Assembly (NCBI RefSeq): GCF_003665155.1
Contig: NZ_RCFQ01000006.1
Location: 1-64,000 of the forward strand
Origin: Mariprofundus sp. EBB-1
GTDB lineage: Bacteria > Pseudomonadota > Zetaproteobacteria > Mariprofundales > Mariprofundaceae
Direction: 5' to 3'
Length of the DNA stretch: 64,000 bases
Translations under genes and position numbers: made by a program
Notes under the pieces: generated by a model
The model's database searches: none
Told to the model about the DNA's origin: nothing
Seen by the model: the letters and a program-made list of their open reading frames with translations, nothing else
In this document: positions 1 to 7,738 of the stretch, piece by piece
How positions within the stretch are numbered: the first letter of the stretch is position 1
Layout: every line of letters begins with the position of its first letter

Positions 1-10
1 TTTTGTTAAT

Positions 11-130
11 TTGAACGAGCTAAGCTCGCCCCGAAGGGGTGAAGGGTAGGAGCTCTGAAAACAAAGCTGCAGGACGCAAGCTTTGAACGAGCTAAGCTCG
101 GCCCGCAGGGTGAAGGGCAGGATGCCCTGA
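11..130. repeat. Tandem pair of ~48-bp repeats
   Basis: Two imperfect direct copies lie at about 11-57 and 83-130. Both begin ttgaacgagctaagctcg, and both contain a G-rich centre (ggggtgaaggg / agggtgaaggg) and end in ctga. The gagctaagctc core is palindromic and could form a hairpin. No gene is visible in bases 1-278. The repeat may continue outside the window on the left. It could be a member of a dispersed intergenic family; only these two copies were seen here. Confidence 0.7.
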
Positions 131-278
131 GTAATCCATCTCTCTCGACTAGTACCCCCCCCCCAACATCATCCTCTTACGTGCAATCGACAAACACCTT
201 AAGGGAGAAAGACATGAGATTAACATCCCATATATCAATAGCACTTTCTTTTCATTCCCGCCCGGCTATCCTGCCCAC

Positions 279-785
279 ATGAAGCGCATTAACCTGCTTA
301 CCCACTCCCTGCTGATCATCGCTGTCGGTTTTTTCATCACCGCCTGCGAACAGCAACAAGCCGAACAGATTGAATGGCAACTTCCTCTAGCTGCCCCTGA
401 AGATCCTCATGGCAGCAAAAATCAGGTAAACACCATTCCTGATTGGGCTGTTGCCCGCCAGGGAGAGGCTGAAGTTGTCTGGCTAGAGAAAAACACCACA
501 CAAAGATTCACCACAAAATTAGCTTTGGGTGGTAGCTCCCATCTCAAAAACTGGGATATACAGCTGTTGGGACTAGCTTCCGGCCTCAGGGTGCAAAATA
601 GTGCTTTCATCAACGATGAAAATGTGGACAATGCCGCCGCTCTCGTAGAGTTACGCCGGGATGGAGAACTTATCTATCGCGGTTGGTTATATGAGCAATT
701 TCCCGAATTATTCGGCATGGATAATCCGGAGTGGAAAGTATGGTTGAAAGGCATTACTCTTCGGCCCGCTGAAAAAGAAGAATAA
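279..785 (+). CDS. DUF2155-type lipoprotein
   Basis: A 168-residue protein with a lipoprotein signal: a short basic N-terminus, a hydrophobic core and a lipobox ending ITAC at Cys23, so it is probably anchored in the envelope. Residues ~70-165 match the pattern of the DUF2155 family as I remember it: a threshold stretch around FTTKLALGG, then VELRRDGELIYRGWLYEQFP and a C-terminal VWLKGITL strand. DUF2155 has no established function. The gene stands alone before tRNA-Arg. No clear Shine-Dalgarno sequence precedes the ATG, but the signal peptide starts right there. The lipoprotein assignment is firm; the family assignment is from memory. Confidence 0.75.
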   Translation: MKRINLLTHSLLIIAVGFFITACEQQQAEQIEWQLPLAAPEDPHGSKNQVNTIPDWAVARQGEAEVVWLEKNTTQRFTTKLALGGSSHLKNWDIQLLGLASGLRVQNSAFINDENVDNAAALVELRRDGELIYRGWLYEQFPELFGMDNPEWKVWLKGITLRPAEKEE

Positions 786-793
786 CAACACAG

Positions 794-870
794 GCTCCCT
801 TAGCTCAGCTGGATAGAGCATCTGACTACGAATCAGAAGGCCGGGCGTTCGAATCGCTCAGGGAGCGCCA
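794..870 (+). tRNA. tRNA-Arg (anticodon ACG)
   Basis: The acceptor stem GCTCCCT pairs with AGGGAGC, followed by discriminator G and an encoded CCA. The D-arm (TAGCTCAGCTGGATAGAGC) and T-loop GTTCGAATC are canonical. The anticodon loop is CTACGAA, giving ACG. The wobble A is expected to be edited to inosine, which would need TadA elsewhere in the genome. Confidence 0.97.
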
Positions 871-875
871 TATTC

Positions 876-908
876 AAAAGGACTCACAGAAATGTGGGTC
901 CTTTTTTA
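876..908 (+). terminator. Rho-independent terminator after tRNA-Arg
   Basis: The hairpin AAAGGACTCACA / TGTGGGTCCTTT has a GAAA loop and runs into a T-rich tail. It lies directly after the tRNA CCA end. Confidence 0.85.
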
Positions 909-1094
909 TTTTGGCACAATTTACAGCCTCACATCAAAACACCTTATCGGCCTATTCCTTTCAGCACGGATCATCTGCCCTCATGCCCGGTCAGTTTCGT
1001 AAAAACAGGAAAGCACTATCGACCTACGAAGTCGTAGTAGTTATCATTGGACAGACATCAGATACATATTATAAGTCATAACATTGGATATCAC

Positions 1095-4000
1095 ATGAAT
1101 AACAACGCAGCGCCGGAAAATAAAAAAATTACATCTGCTCCCCATCAATGGCATCAACTCATCAACCTCAAGCTGGCAGCGCTCGGACAACCCACCTGCT
1201 GTCTCGATGATGGTGATTACTCGTACCTGACCATTGCAGACAGTCTACTTAAACGGTACGCACAACAACGACGCTTATTATCCGCTTACCGTTGCCCTGC
1301 CGACCAGCGCATTCAAAACTTTCTTAACAACTATCTATCTGAAAATGATGTGGATCAACAAATCGAACTGCCCGGTACAACCTTTATACTTGATCAAGCA
1401 GGCATGGCCCGGGAGGCATCCCTGCCACTGAATAATACGCATTTCCATTCTGAGCTGCTCGACTCCTATCGCCTGATACAAGGCGTGCTACACAACCCGA
1501 AAAATGACCGTCGCACCACCAAAGGTGTGTTTCATATCGCCGCTGGCGGATTGCCTGTACCCGCAGATAAACTCGAAGTACCCGTCACCACCTACGCCGC
1601 TCTGCTCAATGAAGCGCTGAATCCACCGCGTGATCTACTACAACTACCAGCTACCAGTGAAGAACCTGAGAAAGCAGAACTATGGGTTTCACTACTATTG
1701 CGGCCAACTGTGCGACCGGGTGTTCCTGGTGCTGTCGGTGTGGCAGGCCTCCTCTCCAACAAAAGCATGGAAATACGCATGTTCGCTCCTGGAGGACTGG
1801 TCTCAAACCTCGATTTTGTGGAATCGATATTCGGCAATGCCGGTGATCCATTCCTACCTGAAAATGATGCAGCCCTTGATATTGAACACTGGACTGGGCA
1901 GAGCGGCTGCATCATTCTCGCTCCGCATTTGATTCACTTAAAGAAAAAAGCCCTGGGGCTACCGTACATTGATGATGCTACAGAACGCCAGGTTCGCGAT
2001 GGCATGTACTGGCAGAATAAAGATGAATGCTACAACGATGGCAATGCATTTAAATTGGTCTGCCGGGATAAACGCGGTGTCATCGTCACCGTTATTGCCG
2101 ACAACTATTTCGGCTATAGCAAAAAAGAGATCAAGTCCCAGATTAGCTATTCAGCCAATATCTTCGGCGGTTGTGAGGAAGAACATGCCGGAGGAGCACT
2201 GGCTTTCCCGCGTTACAATCTTGGTGAAGTATATATCCCTCGCACCCGAGATATGCTGAAAAACCACAATTATTCAGACCTGCGTCATCGACTTGCTGAC
2301 AAGATTGAACTCAAAGAAGAGGGGTATGCTATTGACCGGCAATACCCTGACATTATTTATTTGCCTGAAGACGCACAAATCAGCTTGCATAATATGCAGG
2401 TATGCTGGCAGGGAACGAATGAACGCTCCCGAATCAAGCTAAGGGCTACTAATACATTCATCTACCCCAGCGGCTTCCGGGTACACATGGAACGCCATCC
2501 CGATGCACCAAGCTGGCATCTGATCGGCACATTGGGTGAAGGCACCTTCTGCCATAAACCCAGCACCGTGTCCGGTGGTGGTAAATCGGAAATTTCCAAA
2601 TCCATTGCTGGTGCAGTCATTTCCGGACCAACCTACGTCGATAACTTCGAACAGGACCTTCAACAGGTTCGAGTGATTTTCGAACGCGATTATTCCAATC
2701 GCTTCCGCCATCCGGAGAATCAGCCTGCAGATCAGCGCAACCTGCTCAGCAGAGAACGCAGCCTCGGATCTGTCATCACCCTGCTAACCCCTTCAAACAG
2801 CGACTATTCCGATGCATACAACCAATGGCTGGAGACTATTCCACACCATATTCTGGCACTCGCTTTTATGATCAAACGTTTCTACAGAAGCGCCTGGGGT
2901 GATAACTGGCATGAACATTTTTCTGTTGATACCGTCAACGGCAAACCCGGCAATGAATTGAGATATCACGGCCGCAAGCTGTTAGCCAGCTATCTGCGCG
3001 TAGGTTTTGGCGAGGATGGTAGCTGGCGTCTGTTCAAGCTGCGTCAGGATTTTGTTGCGTCGGACAAATTACAGATGGAAGATGACATTAGCGCATCTAT
3101 CGTCATTCCCACCTCATATGTAAGCGGACTGAGTCCTGAATATCATCATCCCTGTATCAAGTTGGTGGATAACTGCGAAAACAAACTATTCCAACGTCCT
3201 GATGAAGCGATCAACCGTGGTGCAGATGCGCAGACGGAAAGCGACCTTTCCAGTGGAAACAGTTTTATTTCCAATTTCGCTCCGTTGCAAAAAAATGATG
3301 CTCAGGAACTCATTGATGATGTCATGCATTTTGAAGCGTTCACCCAACCAATGCAGTCGCTCATAAAGCAAGCATCGGACATGCGTGATCCACTCTATTT
3401 TGTCTCTTCCGCCCATCCACGCATCGTTAATGGAGAACCCACCCTCAATGTACGCTACCTGCAAGATCGCCCTGACCTTACAGATCCTCAAGCCAGTTAT
3501 CTGGCTGAAATAAGCACACGCCTGAAACGTGGACTTGAACCGGAGCAGCCGGTTCATTTCCCGGTCAACGCTGTCTTAACCGGCCGCCGTAATAATCCAC
3601 CTGAGCCGGGCGTCAGATCGCTAGCCGTTTACAACCCGATCCACTATCAGGAACTACCTGAACTATTTATGGATTTCATCTGTAGCCTGACCGGAAAATC
3701 ACCATCAACAACAGGAGCCGGCTCTGAGGGCGCGCTAACCAAAGGCCCGTTCAATGCCTTGTCAGCCACGGCTGATCTCAATAATGCATTGGTATCCTTT
3801 ATCCTGTGTGGGTACAACGGATTCTCCACAGCGGCCGGATTTATCGGTAAAAATCGGCGTATTGATCACGACATCAGCATGCTCATACCTGAAATATGGT
3901 GCCGACTGCCAGCCGAACTGCAAGATCCCACCGAATTGATCAAACGCGGGTACCTGAAAAAAATGAAGGATTTTGAATATCAGGGTACTACCGTTTGCGC

Positions 4001-4562
4001 CAGCAGGCTTGGCTACCGAATGACAAAGCGCTTCGCACGCAATCAATTTGGTAAACTGTTTGATACACCTGTCGCGCTATTCGACAAAGCGATGTTAAAG
4101 CCTGAATCGCAGGACATGCATGCCTTTGTGGATGGCATCAACAATATTTGCCAGGCCCAGCAGCGTGTAGCGCTTGATTATTTTACAGACGGTTCCATCC
4201 ACGATGCCTGCCCACCACTGAAAGCACTACTGCATATCATGGCATACGGACACGTTGATCATAAACAGATAGACGATCCATCCATTCGACACATGTTCAC
4301 GCGCGACTATCTGCTACAGAGTGACTGGTACAAAGAACGTCTACTCATCAAGCAATCCCGTGATACGCAGCTATGGCTTCAGCACAAGGCCTACCTCAAC
4401 TCACAGATGCAAGCCCTCGATGAAGATGAGACTGATAGAAAGCTTCAGTTGGCAGAGCAGATCAGCGAAGCGGATGGTATGATCGAAAAGGTGAAAAGCC
4501 TGACCTATCTGGAACGCCTGCACGGCACGCTCGGTGCAGACTGGATTCATCGCGATCTGTAA
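1095..4562 (+). CDS. Probable PPi-type phosphoenolpyruvate carboxykinase
   Basis: An exceptionally long single-domain-like enzyme of 1155 residues from ATG 1095; a TTG 16 codons upstream is a poorer start. It has no signal peptide and no membrane segments. It carries a Gly-rich, P-loop-like KPSTVSGGGKSEISK near residue 490 and a second conserved-looking block, TGKSPSTTGAGSEGALTKGP, near residue 865, followed by NGFSTAAGFIGKNRRIDHD. Length and these blocks fit my memory of the PPi-dependent PEP carboxykinases (~1100-1200 residues, first described in Entamoeba and Propionibacterium), which convert PEP, CO2 and phosphate to oxaloacetate and PPi. The call rests on recall of the family, not an alignment. 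The gene is monocistronic, follows a terminator, and would make a link between glycolysis and the TCA cycle that saves pyrophosphate. Confidence 0.6.
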   Translation: MNNNAAPENKKITSAPHQWHQLINLKLAALGQPTCCLDDGDYSYLTIADSLLKRYAQQRRLLSAYRCPADQRIQNFLNNYLSENDVDQQIELPGTTFILDQAGMAREASLPLNNTHFHSELLDSYRLIQGVLHNPKNDRRTTKGVFHIAAGGLPVPADKLEVPVTTYAALLNEALNPPRDLLQLPATSEEPEKAELWVSLLLRPTVRPGVPGAVGVAGLLSNKSMEIRMFAPGGLVSNLDFVESIFGNAGDPFLPENDAALDIEHWTGQSGCIILAPHLIHLKKKALGLPYIDDATERQVRDGMYWQNKDECYNDGNAFKLVCRDKRGVIVTVIADNYFGYSKKEIKSQISYSANIFGGCEEEHAGGALAFPRYNLGEVYIPRTRDMLKNHNYSDLRHRLADKIELKEEGYAIDRQYPDIIYLPEDAQISLHNMQVCWQGTNERSRIKLRATNTFIYPSGFRVHMERHPDAPSWHLIGTLGEGTFCHKPSTVSGGGKSEISKSIAGAVISGPTYVDNFEQDLQQVRVIFERDYSNRFRHPENQPADQRNLLSRERSLGSVITLLTPSNSDYSDAYNQWLETIPHHILALAFMIKRFYRSAWGDNWHEHFSVDTVNGKPGNELRYHGRKLLASYLRVGFGEDGSWRLFKLRQDFVASDKLQMEDDISASIVIPTSYVSGLSPEYHHPCIKLVDNCENKLFQRPDEAINRGADAQTESDLSSGNSFISNFAPLQKNDAQELIDDVMHFEAFTQPMQSLIKQASDMRDPLYFVSSAHPRIVNGEPTLNVRYLQDRPDLTDPQASYLAEISTRLKRGLEPEQPVHFPVNAVLTGRRNNPPEPGVRSLAVYNPIHYQELPELFMDFICSLTGKSPSTTGAGSEGALTKGPFNALSATADLNNALVSFILCGYNGFSTAAGFIGKNRRIDHDISMLIPEIWCRLPAELQDPTELIKRGYLKKMKDFEYQGTTVCASRLGYRMTKRFARNQFGKLFDTPVALFDKAMLKPESQDMHAFVDGINNICQAQQRVALDYFTDGSIHDACPPLKALLHIMAYGHVDHKQIDDPSIRHMFTRDYLLQSDWYKERLLIKQSRDTQLWLQHKAYLNSQMQALDEDETDRKLQLAEQISEADGMIEKVKSLTYLERLHGTLGADWIHRDL

Positions 4563-4833
4563 TCATTGCTATAACCGGTAGCGATCAAGAGTGAAGGGTA
4601 CGGGAGTAAATGTGCCTTTCATCTTTCTTACAGCGACATGATTATAATCGCAACCTGATCCTCAGTATCAGATTTTTTTCGTCAGCAGGAACTGCGAATC
4701 AGATCAGGCACTAAGTGATTGATTTCATGCCTCACAGCACTAGGCGGCTCCCTTCTCTGTACCATTCCACTATCCTGTGAAATGGTATCTTCAGAGAGCT
4801 GTGTTTGGCAGGAGCCAATAAACCCACATCTCC

Positions 4834-5211
4834 CTAACTCTTTCCTTCGCCCTCATAGAGCCATTTTCTGGCAGCATTCATGCCTCTAAATACACTGACA
4901 TTGCCATGCTCATGACTGATATAGGCTTGAAATATTTTTGAACGACCAAAAATCAGGGGATCCGGAGCAATAATCGCTCGTCTGGAAACTCTGCCCCAAG
5001 GACTTCTATCAACCAGACCAATCACATTCGCCACTATATGGTCCACACTCACTTCACCGATACAGTCCATCAACTCAAACATATCAGGATTGAATTTCGG
5101 ATCACTTCTCAATTCGTTTTGATGAGCTATGATCTCAGCATTTGTTACATGGCCGGTAAACGTTGAAAATACTGTTTGTTGACCCAAATCTATAGTATAT
5201 GAAATAGTCAC
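4834..5211 (-). CDS. SpoIIAA/STAS-like protein of unknown function
   Basis: About 125 residues, soluble, with no signal peptide. The N-terminus (ISYTIDLGQQTVFSTFTGHV) and the later segment DPLIFGRSKIFQAYI, ending in FRGMNAARKWL, have the alternating strand-helix look of the small SpoIIAA-like/STAS-related proteins found in many environmental bacteria. In that group the ending 'F..l.eA..WL' is common. GGAGG upstream favours GTG 5211 over the adjacent GTG 5214. Monocistronic. The function is not known; family membership is a pattern judgement. Confidence 0.65.
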   Translation of the reverse strand: MTISYTIDLGQQTVFSTFTGHVTNAEIIAHQNELRSDPKFNPDMFELMDCIGEVSVDHIVANVIGLVDRSPWGRVSRRAIIAPDPLIFGRSKIFQAYISHEHGNVSVFRGMNAARKWLYEGEGKS

Positions 5212-5312
5212 CACTCCCTCCGCAAAATGCCTTCAATCAATTCACTAAGTATACTGCAACGAAAAAAACAAAACAGGGCTAGTGCCTGATCGTTTTGATC
5301 ATTGCAATCAGT

Positions 5313-5740
5313 TTAGATTTTTACCTTATCTCTTGTACGAAAGACACAATGATCCCTTAAATAGCCTCCTCTGAGCATATATAAATTAGTGCGTGTAATA
5401 AACATATGAACCTGCGAGATCTTCTTCTTTAGCCCGCGGTAGCGTATTTTCTTGAACCCAAATTGCTGTTTGATCACACGGAATACATGTTCAACCCGAG
5501 CCCTAATGGAAGATTGTTTTCGGTTTCGCTTTTTCTGACTCGCTGATAAATTCTTCTTGGGTTTACATTTGTCATTCACACAGTAACGCAAACAACCTTT
5601 TGCGCACCTCATTTGTAACTGTCACGGGTGTAACCTGCATCAACAAACACAACGACATCATCATGGCGTAGTAAATTGGGCAATTCATGTATATCTGCAA
5701 TATTAGCACGGACACTACAGACCCAACACTCACATGATGA
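5313..5740 (-). pseudogene. IS5-family transposase remnant (C-terminal half, frameshifted)
   Basis: On the minus strand, one frame (5740 to ~5626) reads RANIADIHELPNLL, then VVFVDAGYTR. This is the typical 'aNv.D...ll' and second-catalytic-Asp region of IS5-group DDE transposases, and it ends at a stop. The next part (5313-5612, another frame) reads [19 protein letters not shown] followed by KKIRYRGL, the E-containing C-terminal segment (catalytic Glu in RVEHVF). At least one, probably two, frameshifts separate the parts. The N-terminal half and the inverted repeats are not recognisable. This is a dead insertion sequence. Confidence 0.85.
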
Positions 5741-5762
5741 CATGCATGCAGCTCAAAGGGTT

Positions 5763-5891
5763 CTACTCCCAAGGGTTATAATAAAACGATATATTTTTCT
5801 TTTGATAATCTAAGTAAAGCCAAAAAATTGCGATAATGCCCGCCACTGACAAAAGGACCAATAATAAAATGTATATTTCCTGATTATTCAT
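5763..5891 (-). CDS. Tiny membrane protein (42 aa)
   Basis: The ORF starts at ATG 5889-5891 and ends with TAG 5763-5765. Its product is MNNQEIYILLLVLL, continuing into one ~20-residue hydrophobic helix and a charged aromatic tail (YLDYQKKNISFYYNPWE). The single membrane span, with a polar aromatic C-terminus, looks like a real small membrane protein and not random sequence. The ribosome site is weak (GGTAAG). It lies just past a terminator on the same strand and abuts the IS5 remnant, so its 3' context may have been altered. No family recognised. Confidence 0.45.
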   Translation of the reverse strand: MNNQEIYILLLVLLSVAGIIAIFWLYLDYQKKNISFYYNPWE

Positions 5892-5906
5892 CTTACCACT
5901 ATAGCA

Positions 5907-5930
5907 CAAAAAACCACCCATGGGGGTGGT
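5907..5930 (-). terminator. Terminator of the 38-aa small gene
   Basis: Read on the minus strand, ACCACCC pairs with GGGTGGT across a CCAT loop, followed at once by a run of six T. This is a classic intrinsic terminator 25 bases after the stop of the upstream small gene. Confidence 0.85.
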
Positions 5931-5955
5931 ATTTGCAATAAATCATTCTCGATGA

Positions 5956-6072
5956 TTATAACATGGCCGAAGTAAATCCCATGACACCAACAATCACTGT
6001 CATAATCACGATGGTTTCTACATCACTACGCAGATCATGCCCTTCTTCATATTTTTTCAATTTCTTTATCAT
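5956..6072 (-). CDS. Tiny membrane protein (38 aa)
   Basis: Start ATG 6070-6072 is preceded by a strong GGAGG with a 7-base spacer. The product has a basic N-terminal third (MIKKLKKYEEGHDLRSD) and a hydrophobic C-terminal helix (ETIVIMTVIVGVMGF). The strong ribosome site and own terminator make it a convincing gene despite its size. A longer upstream start exists in frame but would ignore the ribosome site. One transmembrane span with the basic end likely in the cytoplasm. No known family recognised. Confidence 0.7.
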   Translation of the reverse strand: MIKKLKKYEEGHDLRSDVETIVIMTVIVGVMGFTSAML

Positions 6073-6273
6073 ATTCAGCCTCCGTGTTGTTCCCTTGCAG
6101 CCAACTCTCGCGTCATGAAGCTCCACCTTATGTGACATGCATCACCCAGTACCAATACGCACGATATCCTTCACACAGACCAGACCAAGAGTGTGAACAT
6201 CTCTCCCTATTTTTTTGGTTGTGCCTGTCACCTTTCATTCTATAATATATCCAATGGCAGAAAGGAGTATTCG

Positions 6274-6570
6274 ATGCATACAATGATTGTTTATGTCCAT
6301 GTGAAACAGGAATACCTGGAGGCATTCATTCAAGCTTGTAAGCTGAATCATGAAGCTTCCGTTCTAGAGTCAGGCAACCGACGTTTTGATGTGCTGCAAT
6401 CTGATGAAGATTCCGCACGGCTTGTACTCTATGAGGCTTATGCCACCGCTACCGATGCTGCCGCACACAAAAATACTGCACACTATCGCCTATGGCGGGA
6501 TACCGTGGCCGAGATGATGGTAGAGCCACGCCAGGGAACGCCTTATCAGGGACTTTTTCCAAACACGTGA
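6274..6570 (+). CDS. ABM-fold quinol monooxygenase / LsrG-like protein
   Basis: A 98-residue single-domain protein of the antibiotic-biosynthesis-monooxygenase (ABM, dimeric ferredoxin-like) fold. Family features seen: N-terminal strand MIVYVHVKQEYLEAFIQAC, 'NHEASVLESGNRRFDVLQS', the 'YEAYATATDAAAHKNTAHY' segment with the conserved H..T.HY, and a C-terminal W. LsrG and YgiN relatives act on AI-2-P or quinols, but the substrate cannot be told. AAGGAG six bases before ATG 6274 fixes the start; the upstream in-frame extension is ruled out. It is followed 23 bases later by the FIST gene and likely co-transcribed. Confidence 0.85.
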   Translation: MHTMIVYVHVKQEYLEAFIQACKLNHEASVLESGNRRFDVLQSDEDSARLVLYEAYATATDAAAHKNTAHYRLWRDTVAEMMVEPRQGTPYQGLFPNT

Positions 6571-6592
6571 TTGAACGGTAGGAGCTTGTCAT

Positions 6593-7738
6593 ATGTATTT
6601 TGATCAAATTGATGAATCATCCCTGACTGAGGCAGTATCAAATGCTGCCGCACCCTATGACAGCCCTGTGGCTGTCATATTTCTATCAGAAAAGCATGCG
6701 GATAACGTCCCCGATCTAATCAAACGACTGAAAGCACTGAAAGTTCCATTTATTGGAGGTCTCTTCCCTGCCCTTATTCATGGTGAAAAGGCATACCACA
6801 GCGGTGCGATCATCAATGTATTCCCATCTGCACATGCCCCCATCGTTGTTACCGGATTGGATCAGGACAATTACACCGCCCCTGATTTAACTGAACTGCT
6901 GGAGGCAAACAGCAGTAGTCAGGCTACCGCAATTATTTTCATGGATGCCATGACTGTCAATAATACAGCACTGCTTTCCGATCTGTTTCACCATGTCGGC
7001 AACCGGTTACATTTTTTCGGCGGTGGAACCGGTTACAGCGACCTGCAACATCGCCCTTCCGTGTTTACCCGGGATGGTTTCATCAAAGATGCCGCCGTGA
7101 TTGCCTTTACCGGATTAACCAGCACCATCGGTGTCCGCCACGGCTGGCAGCGTATCAGTGAAGAGCCCCTGATTGCCACGCGCAGCCATAAAAATACCGT
7201 ATTTGAATTGAACTGGGAACCTGCTTTTGACATATATAAGGCATCGGTTCAGGAACATGGCCAAACCGATATCACCACCGGCGCTGATTTCCATGCCAAG
7301 GCCAGCCTGTTCCCGTTGGGCCTGTTCCGCGAGGGGCAGGAAGATGTGGTGCGTGACCCTATTGCCCTACAAGAGAGTGGGCATATCCAGTTTGTTTCCA
7401 GCGTGCCTGAAAATTCGGTGATGCATCTGCTGCATGGCAACAGCGCATCGCTTATTGAAGCTGCATCTATGGCTGTGGATGACTGTCAATGGGACAAACA
7501 TAAGCAGGCATCCCACTGCCTGATCATCGACTGTTATTCGCGCACACTGGCTCTGGGCGATGCCTTTGACACAGAACTGCAAGCCGTAAGTCGCAGGCTG
7601 AAAGAACATGGTCAGCATTGCCTGCCGGAAGGTGCCGTGACACTCGGAGAGATCTCCTCTTATGGCGATGACTATCTTGAACTATTCAATAAAACAGTTG
7701 TGATCGGTCTATTGCATGACGGTCTATTGCATGAATAG
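6593..7738 (+). CDS. FIST-domain sensory protein
   Basis: A 381-residue cytosolic protein with FIST_N (residues ~25-210: IGGLFPALIHGEKAYHSG, then FFGGGTGYSDLQHRPSVF, a Gly-rich ligand-site-like turn) followed by FIST_C (~215-375, with 'HCLIIDCYSRTLALGD' and 'GAVTLGEISSYGDDYLELFNKTVVIG'). FIST proteins are thought to sense small ligands, perhaps amino acids, and are usually coupled to signalling modules. Here the stop overlaps the start of a hybrid histidine kinase, so the FIST protein very likely supplies its input. AGGAG precedes ATG 6593. Confidence 0.9.
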   Translation: MYFDQIDESSLTEAVSNAAAPYDSPVAVIFLSEKHADNVPDLIKRLKALKVPFIGGLFPALIHGEKAYHSGAIINVFPSAHAPIVVTGLDQDNYTAPDLTELLEANSSSQATAIIFMDAMTVNNTALLSDLFHHVGNRLHFFGGGTGYSDLQHRPSVFTRDGFIKDAAVIAFTGLTSTIGVRHGWQRISEEPLIATRSHKNTVFELNWEPAFDIYKASVQEHGQTDITTGADFHAKASLFPLGLFREGQEDVVRDPIALQESGHIQFVSSVPENSVMHLLHGNSASLIEAASMAVDDCQWDKHKQASHCLIIDCYSRTLALGDAFDTELQAVSRRLKEHGQHCLPEGAVTLGEISSYGDDYLELFNKTVVIGLLHDGLLHE

